A stretch of 39,915 nt of DNA from Lachnospiraceae bacterium (GTDB taxonomy: Bacteria; Bacillota; Clostridia; Lachnospirales; Lachnospiraceae). A program made the translations under genes and the position numbers. Location: assembly GCA_015057555.1 (NCBI GenBank), contig SVEC01000023.1, positions 1 through 39,915 of the forward strand. Direction: 5' to 3'. Under the pieces are notes generated by a model, which was given only the letters and a program-made list of their open reading frames with translations, searched no databases and was not told where the DNA came from. Positions 24,875 through 31,581 of this stretch are shown piece after piece; the stretch's first letter is position 1, and every line of letters starts with the position of its first letter.

Positions 24875-25381
24875 ATGGATGTTAAGACTAAGAAAATATT
24901 AAGTGCTGTGGCCACGGTGGTGTTGTTTATAGGCTTGGGAATATACTATCTCCTAGCTCCAGGTAGTGACGGAGATAATACTGCTACAACTCAGGCTACC
25001 ACTGAGAAGACTACCACAGAGGTGTCCACAGTTGAAAATGATGACCAGGCACAAAATGACCCAGAAACTGAACAGGTTACAGAGGCTGAACCCACCACAG
25101 AGGTAGAGATAGTAACCTATGAGTTCAGAAAGCAGCAGTACCTAGATGAGCACTTTGAGAAGCATGGCTCGGAGTTTGATTATGAAACTGCTGAGGAATA
25201 TCTTGCAGGAGCAAACCGTGTAATCAATGATCCAAATAGCTTGTACAAGACAGAAGCAGAGGATGGAGACCATATTTACTATCTTGAGAGTACAAATGAA
25301 TTTGTTGTGTTAGCAACAGATGGATATATAAGAACATATTTTAAGCCTAGTGCGGGAATAGATTATTTTAATCGTCAGTGA
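24875..25381 (+). CDS. Membrane-tethered protein with a BECR-type nuclease-toxin-like domain
   Basis: A 168-residue protein with an N-terminal membrane helix (about 9-28) and a Thr/Glu stalk (about 32-78). A compact C-terminal domain (about 85-168) carries conserved-looking residues: YLDEHFEKHGSEFDYETAEE (His93, His97), EEYLAGANRVINDP, YYLESTNEFVVLATDGYIRT and the final YFKPSAGIDYFNRQ. This layout resembles colicin D/E5, barnase or EndoU-like (BECR) ribonuclease domains found as C-termini of polymorphic toxins and in phage proteins. By the positive-inside rule the domain would face outward. GAAAGG lies 9 bases before the ATG. No obvious immunity gene is adjacent. The fold assignment is from pattern memory only; moderate confidence. 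Confidence 0.6.
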   Translation: MDVKTKKILSAVATVVLFIGLGIYYLLAPGSDGDNTATTQATTEKTTTEVSTVENDDQAQNDPETEQVTEAEPTTEVEIVTYEFRKQQYLDEHFEKHGSEFDYETAEEYLAGANRVINDPNSLYKTEAEDGDHIYYLESTNEFVVLATDGYIRTYFKPSAGIDYFNRQ

Positions 25382-25386
25382 TGTGA

Positions 25387-25422
25387 AGCCGGTAAAGATT
25401 GTATCTTTATCGGCTAATTTTT
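25387..25422 (+). terminator. Rho-independent terminator
   Basis: A 12-bp stem, AGCCGGTAAAGA (25387-25398) with TCTTTATCGGCT (25404-25415) including one G-T pair, followed by AATTTTT. Confidence 0.85.
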
Positions 25423-25462
25423 GGTTAAAAATGAAAAAAATACTAGCAAAAAAAATTTAAAG

Positions 25463-25471
25463 TGCTATAAT
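25463..25471 (+). promoter_or_regulatory. Extended -10 promoter of the transporter gene
   Basis: TGCTATAAT gives TATAAT (25466-25471) with a TGN extension. The -35 region is not clear. The gene starts at 25531. Confidence 0.5.
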
Positions 25472-25530
25472 TCAACCTTGTGCGAATAATTATTTTAATA
25501 AATAATCATATGAGAAAAGAGGTCCTTAAA

Positions 25531-26886
25531 ATGTTAGCACAGGTTTTGGCGGTAGTGATTTTTATAGCTATGTTTGCTCTCATAGTCACTGAGATAGTGG
25601 AGAGGCATATTATAACATTGGCTAGTGGATTGCTAACGCTTATTTTAGTTTTCGGAATTGGTATGCAGAGCATGGAAGCAGTTATGACTACTTTAAATCT
25701 TAAGAGTATATTTGCTGTGGATTTTTGGTATGTGGCGGGAGAACACTCGGAGTCAAGTAGTGGAATCAACTGGGCAACAATTATATTTATCGCTGGTATG
25801 ATGGTAATGGTTGAAGGTATGGCCAGAGTGGGTTTCTTTAGATGGCTTTGTATGAGAATAGCGAAGGCAGTTAAGTACAAAATAGTACCTATATTTATGA
25901 CCTTCATGGTGCTTTCCTTTGTACTGGCTATGTTTATAGACAGTATTACGGTTATACTTTTCTTAGCAGCTGTAACTATAGAACTGTCACAGCTACTTAA
26001 ATTCAATCCAATATCAATGATATTGGCGGAGGTGTTCTGTGCTAACCTTGGTGGTTCAGCTACTATGTGTGGGGACCCGCCTAATATAATTATTGGAACC
26101 TCTCTTGGATATTCCTTTGCAGATTTTGTGCTTAACACAGGAATAATTGCGGTAGTGGCGCTTGTTATGGTGCTTGTGTATTTTTATGTGGTTTGTAGGA
26201 AAGAGCTTAAGCTGGCAGAAAATCAGAACATAGATTTAACAACACTTCCAAGTCCAGAGTCAGCAATAATTAGCAGGGTAGGCTTTGGTGTAAATACAGT
26301 AATCTTTTTGCTTGCAATAGTGCTACTGGTTACTCACGCTCAGACAGGGCTTACAGTGGCATTTATAGGAGCTCTTGTGGCTATGCTAAGCTTGATTGCT
26401 TCAGGAAAGCACGCATTAAAGCTTCTTAAGGATGTAGACTATAAAACTCTCCTCTTTTTCGTAGGACTTTTTGTAGTCGTAGGGGGTCTTGAGGAGACTG
26501 GAATACTTGAGGGAATAGCAGGCTTTATAGGTAAGCTTTGCGGTGGAAATATGCATCTTATGGTGGCTATTATCCTTTGGATTTCTGCTATTGCCAGCGC
26601 ATTTGTGGACAATATTCCATTTGCCGCAACCATGATTCCGGTAATTAAGAATTTGGCTGCAACTCAGGGCATGGATTTAGATGTTCTTGCTTGGACTTTA
26701 GCTGTTGGAACTGATATAGGTGGAAGCGCAACTCCAATCGGTGCTTCTGCAAATGTTGTTGGTATCGCCACAGCAGCTAAGGAAGGTCATATAATTAAGT
26801 GGGGTAGATATTGCAAACTAATGGTGCCTGCAACCCTTATTGTACTAGCAATCGGAACGGTTATTTTATTCCTGAGATATTTGTAA
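25531..26886 (+). CDS. SLC13 / ArsB-NhaD family transporter
   Basis: A 451-residue transporter with about 11-12 membrane helices. The two repeat halves carry the family marks: INWATIIFIAGMMVMVEGMA, a SITVILFLAAVTIEL segment, CGDPPNIIIG in the first half, and FVDNIPFAATMIPVIKN and GSATPIGASANVVGIA in the second. These re-entrant N-P-x-N/G-A-x-N loops bind cation and anion in ArsB, NhaD and DASS carriers. The ATG at 25531 is preferred to 25510 (AGAGGT about 8 bases upstream). Substrate could be Na+/H+, arsenite or a dicarboxylate; no adjacent arsenic regulator points to arsenic. It is a single-gene unit. Confidence 0.87.
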   Translation: MLAQVLAVVIFIAMFALIVTEIVERHIITLASGLLTLILVFGIGMQSMEAVMTTLNLKSIFAVDFWYVAGEHSESSSGINWATIIFIAGMMVMVEGMARVGFFRWLCMRIAKAVKYKIVPIFMTFMVLSFVLAMFIDSITVILFLAAVTIELSQLLKFNPISMILAEVFCANLGGSATMCGDPPNIIIGTSLGYSFADFVLNTGIIAVVALVMVLVYFYVVCRKELKLAENQNIDLTTLPSPESAIISRVGFGVNTVIFLLAIVLLVTHAQTGLTVAFIGALVAMLSLIASGKHALKLLKDVDYKTLLFFVGLFVVVGGLEETGILEGIAGFIGKLCGGNMHLMVAIILWISAIASAFVDNIPFAATMIPVIKNLAATQGMDLDVLAWTLAVGTDIGGSATPIGASANVVGIATAAKEGHIIKWGRYCKLMVPATLIVLAIGTVILFLRYL

Positions 26887-26928
26887 AAAAGATATACAAA
26901 AGTTGAAGTCCTAGTTTACATAAATTGG

Positions 26929-26957
26929 TAGACATTATTTTGTGGCATTGATATAAT
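26929..26957 (+). promoter_or_regulatory. Sigma-A promoter of the cytidylate-kinase-like gene
   Basis: TAGACA (26929-26934) and TATAAT (26952-26957) are separated by 17 bp, and the -10 has a TGA extension. It lies about 90 bases before the ATG at 27043. Confidence 0.7.
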
Positions 26958-27042
26958 ATATGTAGATTCGAATTACAGGGCTGTGCTTAATAGCATTGTG
27001 AAAATGTATATGGATGCGCAGACTAGATAAGGGGGATAAACT

Positions 27043-27642
27043 ATGGAACAGCTAATAATTTCAGTAGGACGTGAATGTGGCAGTGGGGGTCATGAAATTG
27101 CTGACAGATTAGCAGAGCATTATGACCTTAAGCTATACGATAGAAATCTCTTAGAGGAGATTGCTAAGGAAAAGAATCTAAAGCATGATGATTTGCATCC
27201 CCATGATGAAGGTCATCACAACAAGTGGTTATATAGAACCGTAAAGGGTATGAACAGCTCGCCAGAGCATAATGTGGCACAGCTACAGTTTGATTATCTT
27301 AAGAAAAAGGCTGACAAGGGGGATTCATTTGTAGTTGTGGGACGCTGTGCAGAGACCGTTTTAAAATATAACAAGAATCTTATATCCATCTTTGTTCTAG
27401 GAGATGAGGAGTCTAAGGTGGCCAGGCTTATGAAGGAACATAACTGTAATAAGAAGAAGGCCCTTGAGATAATGAAGGCGGGAGATAAGAGAAGAAAGAA
27501 GTACCATAATCCATACTGTGAGCTTAAGTGGGGAGACTCAAGAAACTATGATATCTCCATTAACGCCTGCAGAATCAGCGTGGATGAGGCAGTAAGGATA
27601 CTTATAGATTTTATTGATACAAGAAGAAAGAAAATAGGGTAA
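27043..27642 (+). CDS. Cytidylate kinase-like family protein
   Basis: A 199-residue P-loop protein of the cytidylate-kinase-like family (PF13189). The N-terminal ISVGRECGSGGHEIADRLAE is the nucleotide-binding segment, with GSGGHEI instead of the usual GPSGSGK. Others are YDRNLLEEIA, VVVGRCAETVLK, the basic DKRRKKYHNPY lid and WGDSRNYDISINACRISVDE. True Cmk proteins act on CMP; this group's substrate is unknown and length agrees with family members. The small membrane protein genes lie downstream. Confidence 0.85.
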   Translation: MEQLIISVGRECGSGGHEIADRLAEHYDLKLYDRNLLEEIAKEKNLKHDDLHPHDEGHHNKWLYRTVKGMNSSPEHNVAQLQFDYLKKKADKGDSFVVVGRCAETVLKYNKNLISIFVLGDEESKVARLMKEHNCNKKKALEIMKAGDKRRKKYHNPYCELKWGDSRNYDISINACRISVDEAVRILIDFIDTRRKKIG

Positions 27643-27744
27643 TAGTTTGTATTATATTTAGTTACGACTAAATACAAGTAATTATTCATATCCAATGTGC
27701 ATATAATAATAACAGGGAAAAAATATGCAAGGAGGATGGATGAG

Positions 27745-27933
27745 TTGCTTACCATAAAATATATACTGCTTTATGTTATAGCTTCCAGTGTGGGAACCTT
27801 TGTATGTAAAATACTAGAGACTACACCTATGAATGTATGGCTGGCGAGATCTTTAGGTGCAGTGGTGGCTGTGGCTGTAGGGCTTATGATATACAAGCTA
27901 TGGATTAGAAGAGATAAATGTGCTGTGGAATGA
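27745..27933 (+). CDS. Small two-helix membrane protein
   Basis: About 62 residues with two hydrophobic helices (LLTIKYILLYVIASSVGTFV and a MNVWLARSLGAVVAVAVGLM stretch) and a basic C-terminus. AAGGAGG (27729-27735) directly touches the ATG at 27736, too close for use. The in-frame TTG at 27745 is 9 bases away and is taken as the start; 27697 is another in-frame ATG but has no ribosome binding site. Function unknown. Its end overlaps a terminator hairpin and the start of the next small frame. Confidence 0.5.
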   Translation: MLTIKYILLYVIASSVGTFVCKILETTPMNVWLARSLGAVVAVAVGLMIYKLWIRRDKCAVE

Positions 27934-27953
27934 TGATTTCACGGCACATTTTT
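27918..27953 (+). terminator. Rho-independent terminator over the end of the small membrane gene
   Basis: A 13-bp stem with two G-T pairs, ATGTGCTGTGGAA (27918-27930) and TTTCACGGCACAT (27937-27949), encloses a TGATGA loop and runs into T. The loop holds the TGA stop of the gene and the ATG of the next small frame. Confidence 0.75.
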
Positions 27954-28046
27954 GGTTTAATCGTGGTGCAGATTGTCGTGATTTTTATGTTGGTTCCTAT
28001 TGTGATTCTAGGGTGGTTTAGAGGGAAATTTGTAAAAAATAAATAG
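27930..28046 (+). CDS. Tiny membrane peptide overlapping the previous stop
   Basis: A 38-codon frame starting ATGATG within the ATGA overlap with the preceding gene and ending TAG at 28044-28046. The product is hydrophobic (HIFGLIVVQIVVIFMLVPIV, then ILGWFRGKFVKNK), one helix with a basic end. Translation would be coupled to the gene before it. Its start lies in the loop of a terminator, so only read-through transcripts would carry it. Confidence 0.4.
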   Translation: MMISRHIFGLIVVQIVVIFMLVPIVILGWFRGKFVKNK

Positions 28047-28199
28047 CGAAGTTAAGAATCAGTAAAGAAAAAAACGGTTTTGGTAAAGACACGGTAAAGG
28101 AGCCTGAAAACCCATAGAAATATAAATAATATTCATTATAATCAAGAACTGTATTGAAAAATTCTAAAATTTACATACATATTCAGGAGGACGATTAAG

Positions 28200-28340
28200 G
28201 TGGATATTTTAATTTGGATTATGTTTGCAGTTGAGGCGTTTGTAGGTATTGGTTCTATCGTAATGATAGTGGCAGTTATGATAGCAACTATAATTAAGAA
28301 GATATATCGCAAGGCTAAGTATGGTGAAGCGATTATGTAG
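28200..28340 (+). CDS. Small single-helix membrane protein
   Basis: A GTG-started frame of 46 codons with AGGAGG (28185-28190) 9 bases upstream. The residues ILIWIMFAVEAFVGIGSIV and MIVAVMIATIIKKIYRKAK form one long hydrophobic helix followed by basic residues. Upstream there is TATAAT at 28137-28142. A strong terminator follows at 28419. Function unknown; it resembles small membrane proteins that regulate larger partners. Confidence 0.6.
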   Translation: MDILIWIMFAVEAFVGIGSIVMIVAVMIATIIKKIYRKAKYGEAIM

Positions 28341-28418
28341 CGCGGAGCAAAGAGCAGGCTTGTCCTGCGAATCTAGCGCAGCTTATTAGGATGAAAAAGT
28401 ATATTTAATCACATCAAG

Positions 28419-28468
28419 AAGTCTTCCACGAGGGACGGTGTCCTAAGTGGAGGGCTTTATTTTTTTAT
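28419..28468 (+). terminator. Rho-independent terminator with a two-tier stem
   Basis: AAGTCTTCCAC (28419-28429) pairs with GTGGAGGGCTT (28447-28457), with an inner GGGAC/GTCCT stem, followed by TTATTTTTTT. It ends the small membrane protein transcript. Confidence 0.85.
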
Positions 28469-28488
28469 AACAGTTTTTGACTAATATA

Positions 28489-28497
28489 TGCTATAAT
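28489..28497 (+). promoter_or_regulatory. Extended -10 promoter of rlmD
   Basis: TGCTATAAT carries a perfect TATAAT (28492-28497) with TGN. The start of transcription would be near 28504, leaving a leader of only about 30 bases before the ATG. Confidence 0.55.
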
Positions 28498-28535
28498 TAA
28501 GCAAGTATGTAGAAGGGTAAGAAATAATTATATAT

Positions 28536-29780
28536 ATGCAAAAACAGGATATTAAAAATAAAAAACATTTTAACAGAAATCAAGGTCAAAAAAATGCTTC
28601 CAGTACAAAGCTAAATGTCAAGCAACAAATTAAAAAAAGCAAATGTCCTATCTCAGGCAAATGTGGTGGCTGTCAGTACATTGACAAAACCTACGAAGAG
28701 CAGCTTGCACTAAAGGACAAGGAGCTAAGAAATCTACTGGGTGGTTTTGGAGAAATGGAGCCTATAATAGGCTCAGACAATCCTTACCACTACAGGAATA
28801 AGGTAAATGCTGCATTTAGGCGTAAAAAGTCTGGTGAGATTATTTCCGGAACCTATGAGGAGGGAACTCATAATATCTTGCCAGTGACAAATTGCTTTAT
28901 CGAGGATGAGCAGGCAACTAAGATCATGAGTACCATCAGGGACTTGATTAGATCCTTTAAGATAACCACTCACAATGAGGATACCGGCTATGGACTTTTA
29001 AAGCATGTTATGATTCGTACAGCCAGAAAGACTGGTCAGATAATGGTTGTTTTGGTAACTGCATCACCGGTATTTCCGTCTAAAAACAACTTTGTAAAGG
29101 CCCTTAGAAATGTACATCCAGAGATAACCACAGTGGTACAAAACATTAACCAGAAGCACACCAGTGTGGTCTTAGGCGACAGGAACAATGTAATGTACGG
29201 CAAGGGCTTTATAGAGGATGTACTCTGTGGCAAGCGGTTTAGAATATCCCCTAACAGCTTTTACCAGGTAAATCCAGAGCAGACGGAAAAGCTCTATATG
29301 AAGGCTATAGAATTTGCAGGACTAACTGGAAAAGAAGTAGTGCTAGACGCCTACTGTGGCATCGGAACCATCGGTATGGTGGCTAGCGATAAGGCCAAGG
29401 AAGTCATAGGCGTAGAGCTTAATAAGGATGCGGTACGAGATGCTATCAACAATGCTAAGCTTAATGGTTGCAAAAACATAAGTTTCTATAACAACGACGC
29501 TGGCAAGTTTATGGTAGGGATGGCTAATGAGGGTTCCAAGGTGGATGTAGTATTTATGGACCCACCAAGGTCAGGAAGTGACGAAGCATTTATGTCATCG
29601 GTTATGAAGCTGGCACCGGAAAAGATTGTGTATATATCCTGCGGACCGGATACATTGGCAAGAGACCTTAAATATATGACTAAGGGTGGTAAGTATAAGG
29701 TAGAGAGAATGGTTGGGTGTGATATGTTTTCATTTACACAGCATATAGAAACAGTTGTTTTGCTTTCCAGAAATGGGTGA
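28536..29780 (+). CDS. rlmD: 23S rRNA (uracil-5-)-methyltransferase, RlmD/RlmCD family
   Basis: A 414-residue SAM-dependent RNA methyltransferase. A basic N-terminal tail (1-34) precedes the iron-sulfur cysteines Cys37, Cys43 and Cys46, with the fourth in the VTNC segment near residue 119. The catalytic part has FYQVNPEQTEKLY, the SAM loop DAYCGIGTIG, VEL, FMDPPRSG and the active-site Cys in YISCGPDTLARD. It ends in HIETVVLLSR. These are all the features of RumA/RlmD enzymes that make m5U in 23S rRNA. There is no TRAM domain at the N-terminus. No strong ribosome binding site is close to the ATG. The gene is intact, so it is not the target used by the element at 1-4670. Confidence 0.92.
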   Translation: MQKQDIKNKKHFNRNQGQKNASSTKLNVKQQIKKSKCPISGKCGGCQYIDKTYEEQLALKDKELRNLLGGFGEMEPIIGSDNPYHYRNKVNAAFRRKKSGEIISGTYEEGTHNILPVTNCFIEDEQATKIMSTIRDLIRSFKITTHNEDTGYGLLKHVMIRTARKTGQIMVVLVTASPVFPSKNNFVKALRNVHPEITTVVQNINQKHTSVVLGDRNNVMYGKGFIEDVLCGKRFRISPNSFYQVNPEQTEKLYMKAIEFAGLTGKEVVLDAYCGIGTIGMVASDKAKEVIGVELNKDAVRDAINNAKLNGCKNISFYNNDAGKFMVGMANEGSKVDVVFMDPPRSGSDEAFMSSVMKLAPEKIVYISCGPDTLARDLKYMTKGGKYKVERMVGCDMFSFTQHIETVVLLSRNG

Positions 29781-29965
29781 TTGGAATCGCTAAGCAGCAA
29801 TTTTCTGTGCTGGTTGGTACTATTTATCCAGCTGACTGGTACAATGTAATGGGTGATTTTGTGAAAAAATATGGTATGATAAAAATTGTGATGAGTTATA
29901 AATGAATTTTGAGGATTGGGACTAGCAAAAAAATAGCAAAAAAATAATTTGTGACAGAAAAAATA

Positions 29966-29994
29966 TTGACGGAATATATTTCCTACTGTAAAAT
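29966..29994 (+). promoter_or_regulatory. Promoter without a protein gene (29781-30078 gap)
   Basis: TTGACG (29966-29971) and TAAAAT (29989-29994) are 17 bp apart. The 29781-30078 gap contains no other gene. The next thing downstream on this strand is a strong hairpin (30023-30075), so the transcript would be only about 75-80 bases. Confidence 0.5.
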
Positions 29995-30000
29995 TCACTC

Positions 30001-30078
30001 CATAAAAGGCGAAAAGTGAATAATAAAATAGAGAACCCATAATGCTTATCTTACATTACAGCTTCTCTATTTTATGTA
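30001..30078 (+). ncRNA. Candidate small RNA
   Basis: A predicted transcript from the promoter at 29966 would hold a 5' hairpin (TTCACT with AGTGAA) and the 13-bp hairpin at 30023-30075, with no start codon and ribosome binding site. Its end faces the end of the Spo0A-like gene on the other strand. Inferred from promoter and terminator only. Confidence 0.35.
30023..30075. terminator. Bidirectional terminator
   Basis: ATAAAATAGAGAA (30023-30035) pairs perfectly with TTCTCTATTTTAT (30063-30075). The AT flanks serve as T tracts on both strands, ending the minus-strand gene and any plus-strand transcript. Confidence 0.75.
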
Positions 30079-30441
30079 TTAACGGTTGGCTAGGTGATAG
30101 TAAACTCTTGCTATAAACTGTCCATTTGTAGGTGTTCCTTTGAGTGGATTTACACTGTTTTTGAATAACCTATAGAGGCTATCCATATTGCCTTGAGTAC
30201 AGCCTACCTCTATGGCGTGTCTTATGCAACGCTCAACCCTTGTAGGTGTAGAGTCATATCTAGAGGCAATCTCCTTGTAAAGTCCCTTAGTTATCTTTCT
30301 CATATAACTTGGGTCGGCTAACACCAGCTGCTCCGCGTAGGTGATGTACATAAAGCCTAGCAAGCTTGAAGGAATTCCTATATCAAGCAATACGTCCTGA
30401 ATGTCATCTACCTGAATTTCACACATTTCTCCTTGAACCAT
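30079..30441 (-). CDS. Stand-alone Spo0A C-terminal (DNA-binding) domain protein
   Basis: A 120-residue protein matching only the DNA-binding half of Spo0A (PF08769). The segments DIQDVLLDIGIPSSLLGFMY, KGLYKEIASRYDSTPTRVER, CIRHAIEVG and PTNGQFIARVYYHLA follow that domain in order. Full Spo0A has about 260-270 residues with a receiver domain, absent here. The minus-strand ATG at 30441 follows AAAGGGGG by 8 bases, better than the ATG at 30471. It may act as a Spo0A-site competitor or a constitutive regulator; this is inference. It is divergent from the XRE-S24 repressor gene, sharing the intergenic region with its operator. Confidence 0.82.
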   Translation of the reverse strand: MVQGEMCEIQVDDIQDVLLDIGIPSSLLGFMYITYAEQLVLADPSYMRKITKGLYKEIASRYDSTPTRVERCIRHAIEVGCTQGNMDSLYRLFKNSVNPLKGTPTNGQFIARVYYHLANR

Positions 30442-30536
30442 GATTGATTCCCCCTTTCGTGGTATCATCATATTATGTCAAGGGATAGATTAAAATATTA
30501 TTTTTAACATTTTTTGATTGGAAAATGTCAAATCAA

Positions 30537-30554
30537 AATGTCAAATTTGACATT
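30537..30554. promoter_or_regulatory. Operator palindrome between the divergent regulators
   Basis: AATGTCAAATTTGACATT is a perfect 18-bp palindrome. A further half site (AATGTCAAAT) lies at 30524-30533, and another TGTCAA near 30476-30482. The position, 35 bases before the repressor ATG, fits autoregulation by the XRE-S24 protein. Confidence 0.7.
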
Positions 30555-30588
30555 GTTATATAAATTACGCCAACTTAGGAGGAAGTAT

Positions 30589-31275
30589 ATGCTTTGCACT
30601 AGAATAAGAGATATTATGAATTCAAAAAATTTAACCATTCAGCAGCTTGCTGATATGGCAAATCTTCCTATAGAAACAGTGAAAAATATTTACTATGGAA
30701 AAACAAATGATCCTAAGGTATCTACAGTATTGGCTATAGCAAATGCATTTAATATAAGTGTAAATTGCCTCATGGGACAGTGTCAGCATACAGCGGAGGA
30801 GAGAAAGCTACTTCAGTACTACAGACTTTGTGGAACTCATGGAAAGAGTCTTATAGAGCTTACTGCAAGACACGAGGCGACAGTATCAAAGAACGAACGA
30901 GAGCATACAGACAAGCACAAGATTCCTTGTCTTGTTCCGTCGGGAAGAATAAACCATGGCTTTGCCTACACCGATAGTGAGGTAGTTGAGATAGAGACTG
31001 TTAAGCCTAATGCCTATGTGGCTATAAAGATTGTCAGCAATTCCTATGCACCTGCATATTGTAAGGGAGATACTCTTCTTTTAGAGGATAGATATCCAGA
31101 CCATGGGGAGAGAGCAGTTTTCGTAAGAGATGGTGTGGGCTATATTCGTAAATTTATGGAAGAGGATGGAAAATATATCTTAAGATGTGTGGCTGGACAT
31201 AGAGAGGATATTGTCCTTAAGGATCTAGAAGAGGTGGAATGTGTAGGAACCTGTATAGGCGTGTCGAGAGGGTAA
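30589..31275 (+). CDS. XRE-S24 (CI/LexA-like) repressor
   Basis: A 228-residue regulator. The N-terminal Cro/CI helix-turn-helix (about 4-62: LTIQQLADMANLPIETVKNI) is followed by a linker and an S24 peptidase-like domain (about 115-228). Ser152 in the SNSYAP turn and Lys188 in YIRKF are 36 residues apart, as in LexA (Ser119/Lys156), so the catalytic pair is kept. No clear Ala-Gly cleavage bond is obvious. The ATG at 30589 has AGGAGG 7 bases upstream. It is divergent from the Spo0A-domain gene, with its palindromic operator between them. It may be a stress- or DNA-damage-responsive repressor of that gene. Confidence 0.85.
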   Translation: MLCTRIRDIMNSKNLTIQQLADMANLPIETVKNIYYGKTNDPKVSTVLAIANAFNISVNCLMGQCQHTAEERKLLQYYRLCGTHGKSLIELTARHEATVSKNEREHTDKHKIPCLVPSGRINHGFAYTDSEVVEIETVKPNAYVAIKIVSNSYAPAYCKGDTLLLEDRYPDHGERAVFVRDGVGYIRKFMEEDGKYILRCVAGHREDIVLKDLEEVECVGTCIGVSRG

Positions 31276-31350
31276 AATATCTTAGTTGTTCCTTAGCTAT
31301 AAATGTATTTACTTACAAAAAAATTGGTGGTATTATTACCAAAAATATAT

Positions 31351-31453
31351 ACTAATTGCTAAACCAAAAAGGGAGTAGTGCACACCTAGGTGTGTCCTAT
31401 TATTCGTCATCACGTTCCTATGGTTAGGGACCGGATAATAGGCAATGATTAGT
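31351..31453 (+). promoter_or_regulatory. yybP-ykoY-type Mn2+ riboswitch
   Basis: The leader has the conserved parts of the manganese riboswitch in order: AAAAAGGGAGTAG (31366-31378), a short hairpin CACACC/GGTGTG, CCTATTAT (31397-31404) pairing with ATAATAGG (31436-31443), CGTCATCACG (31405-31414), a TTCCTA/TTAGGGA hairpin and ACCGG. The outer stem pairs ACTAAT-TGC with GCA-ATTAGT-like sequence. Such switches sense Mn2+ and control Mn2+ exporters, including P-type ATPases, which is what lies downstream. The gap 31276-31581 is fully used by this RNA and its terminator. Confidence 0.85.
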
Positions 31454-31459
31454 TGAACG

Positions 31460-31563
31460 AGACTTTTTGCGCGAAGCAGTGAATGCCACGACACTGAGCG
31501 TACGTAGTACGCGATGTGTCGGCATAGCTCACTGCATAGCGCAAAAGGTCTTTTTGCTTTTTT
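31460..31563 (+). terminator. Long expression-platform hairpin of the riboswitch
   Basis: A 92-base nested hairpin: AGACTTTTTGCGC (31460-31472) with GCGCAAAAGGTCT (31539-31551), then GCAGTGA/TCACTGC, ATGCC/GGCAT, GACAC/GTGTC and a GCGTAC-GTA-GTACGC tip. A T-rich stretch follows. It is a terminator that the Mn2+-bound riboswitch would disfavour. It is far larger than a typical terminator. Confidence 0.8.
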
Positions 31564-31581
31564 AGGAAAGGAGAAATGATT

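Noticed and set aside
25506..26138. 210-codon frame on the minus strand
   Set aside because: It lies wholly opposite the transporter gene, which has clear family motifs; the antisense product is low-complexity Ile/Ser/Thr, typical of a shadow.
28353..28367. GCAGG/CCTGC hairpin after the small membrane gene
   Set aside because: Only 5 bp and no T run; the real terminator is at 28419.
28536..29780. rlmD as the integration target of the element at 1-4670
   Set aside because: The gene is intact, has a normal 3' end, and lies 24 kb from the recombinase with ordinary genes in between.
29486..30040. 184-codon minus-strand frame over the end of rlmD
   Set aside because: No ribosome binding site, overlaps a certain gene, and composition (Phe/His/Tyr-rich) is not protein-like.
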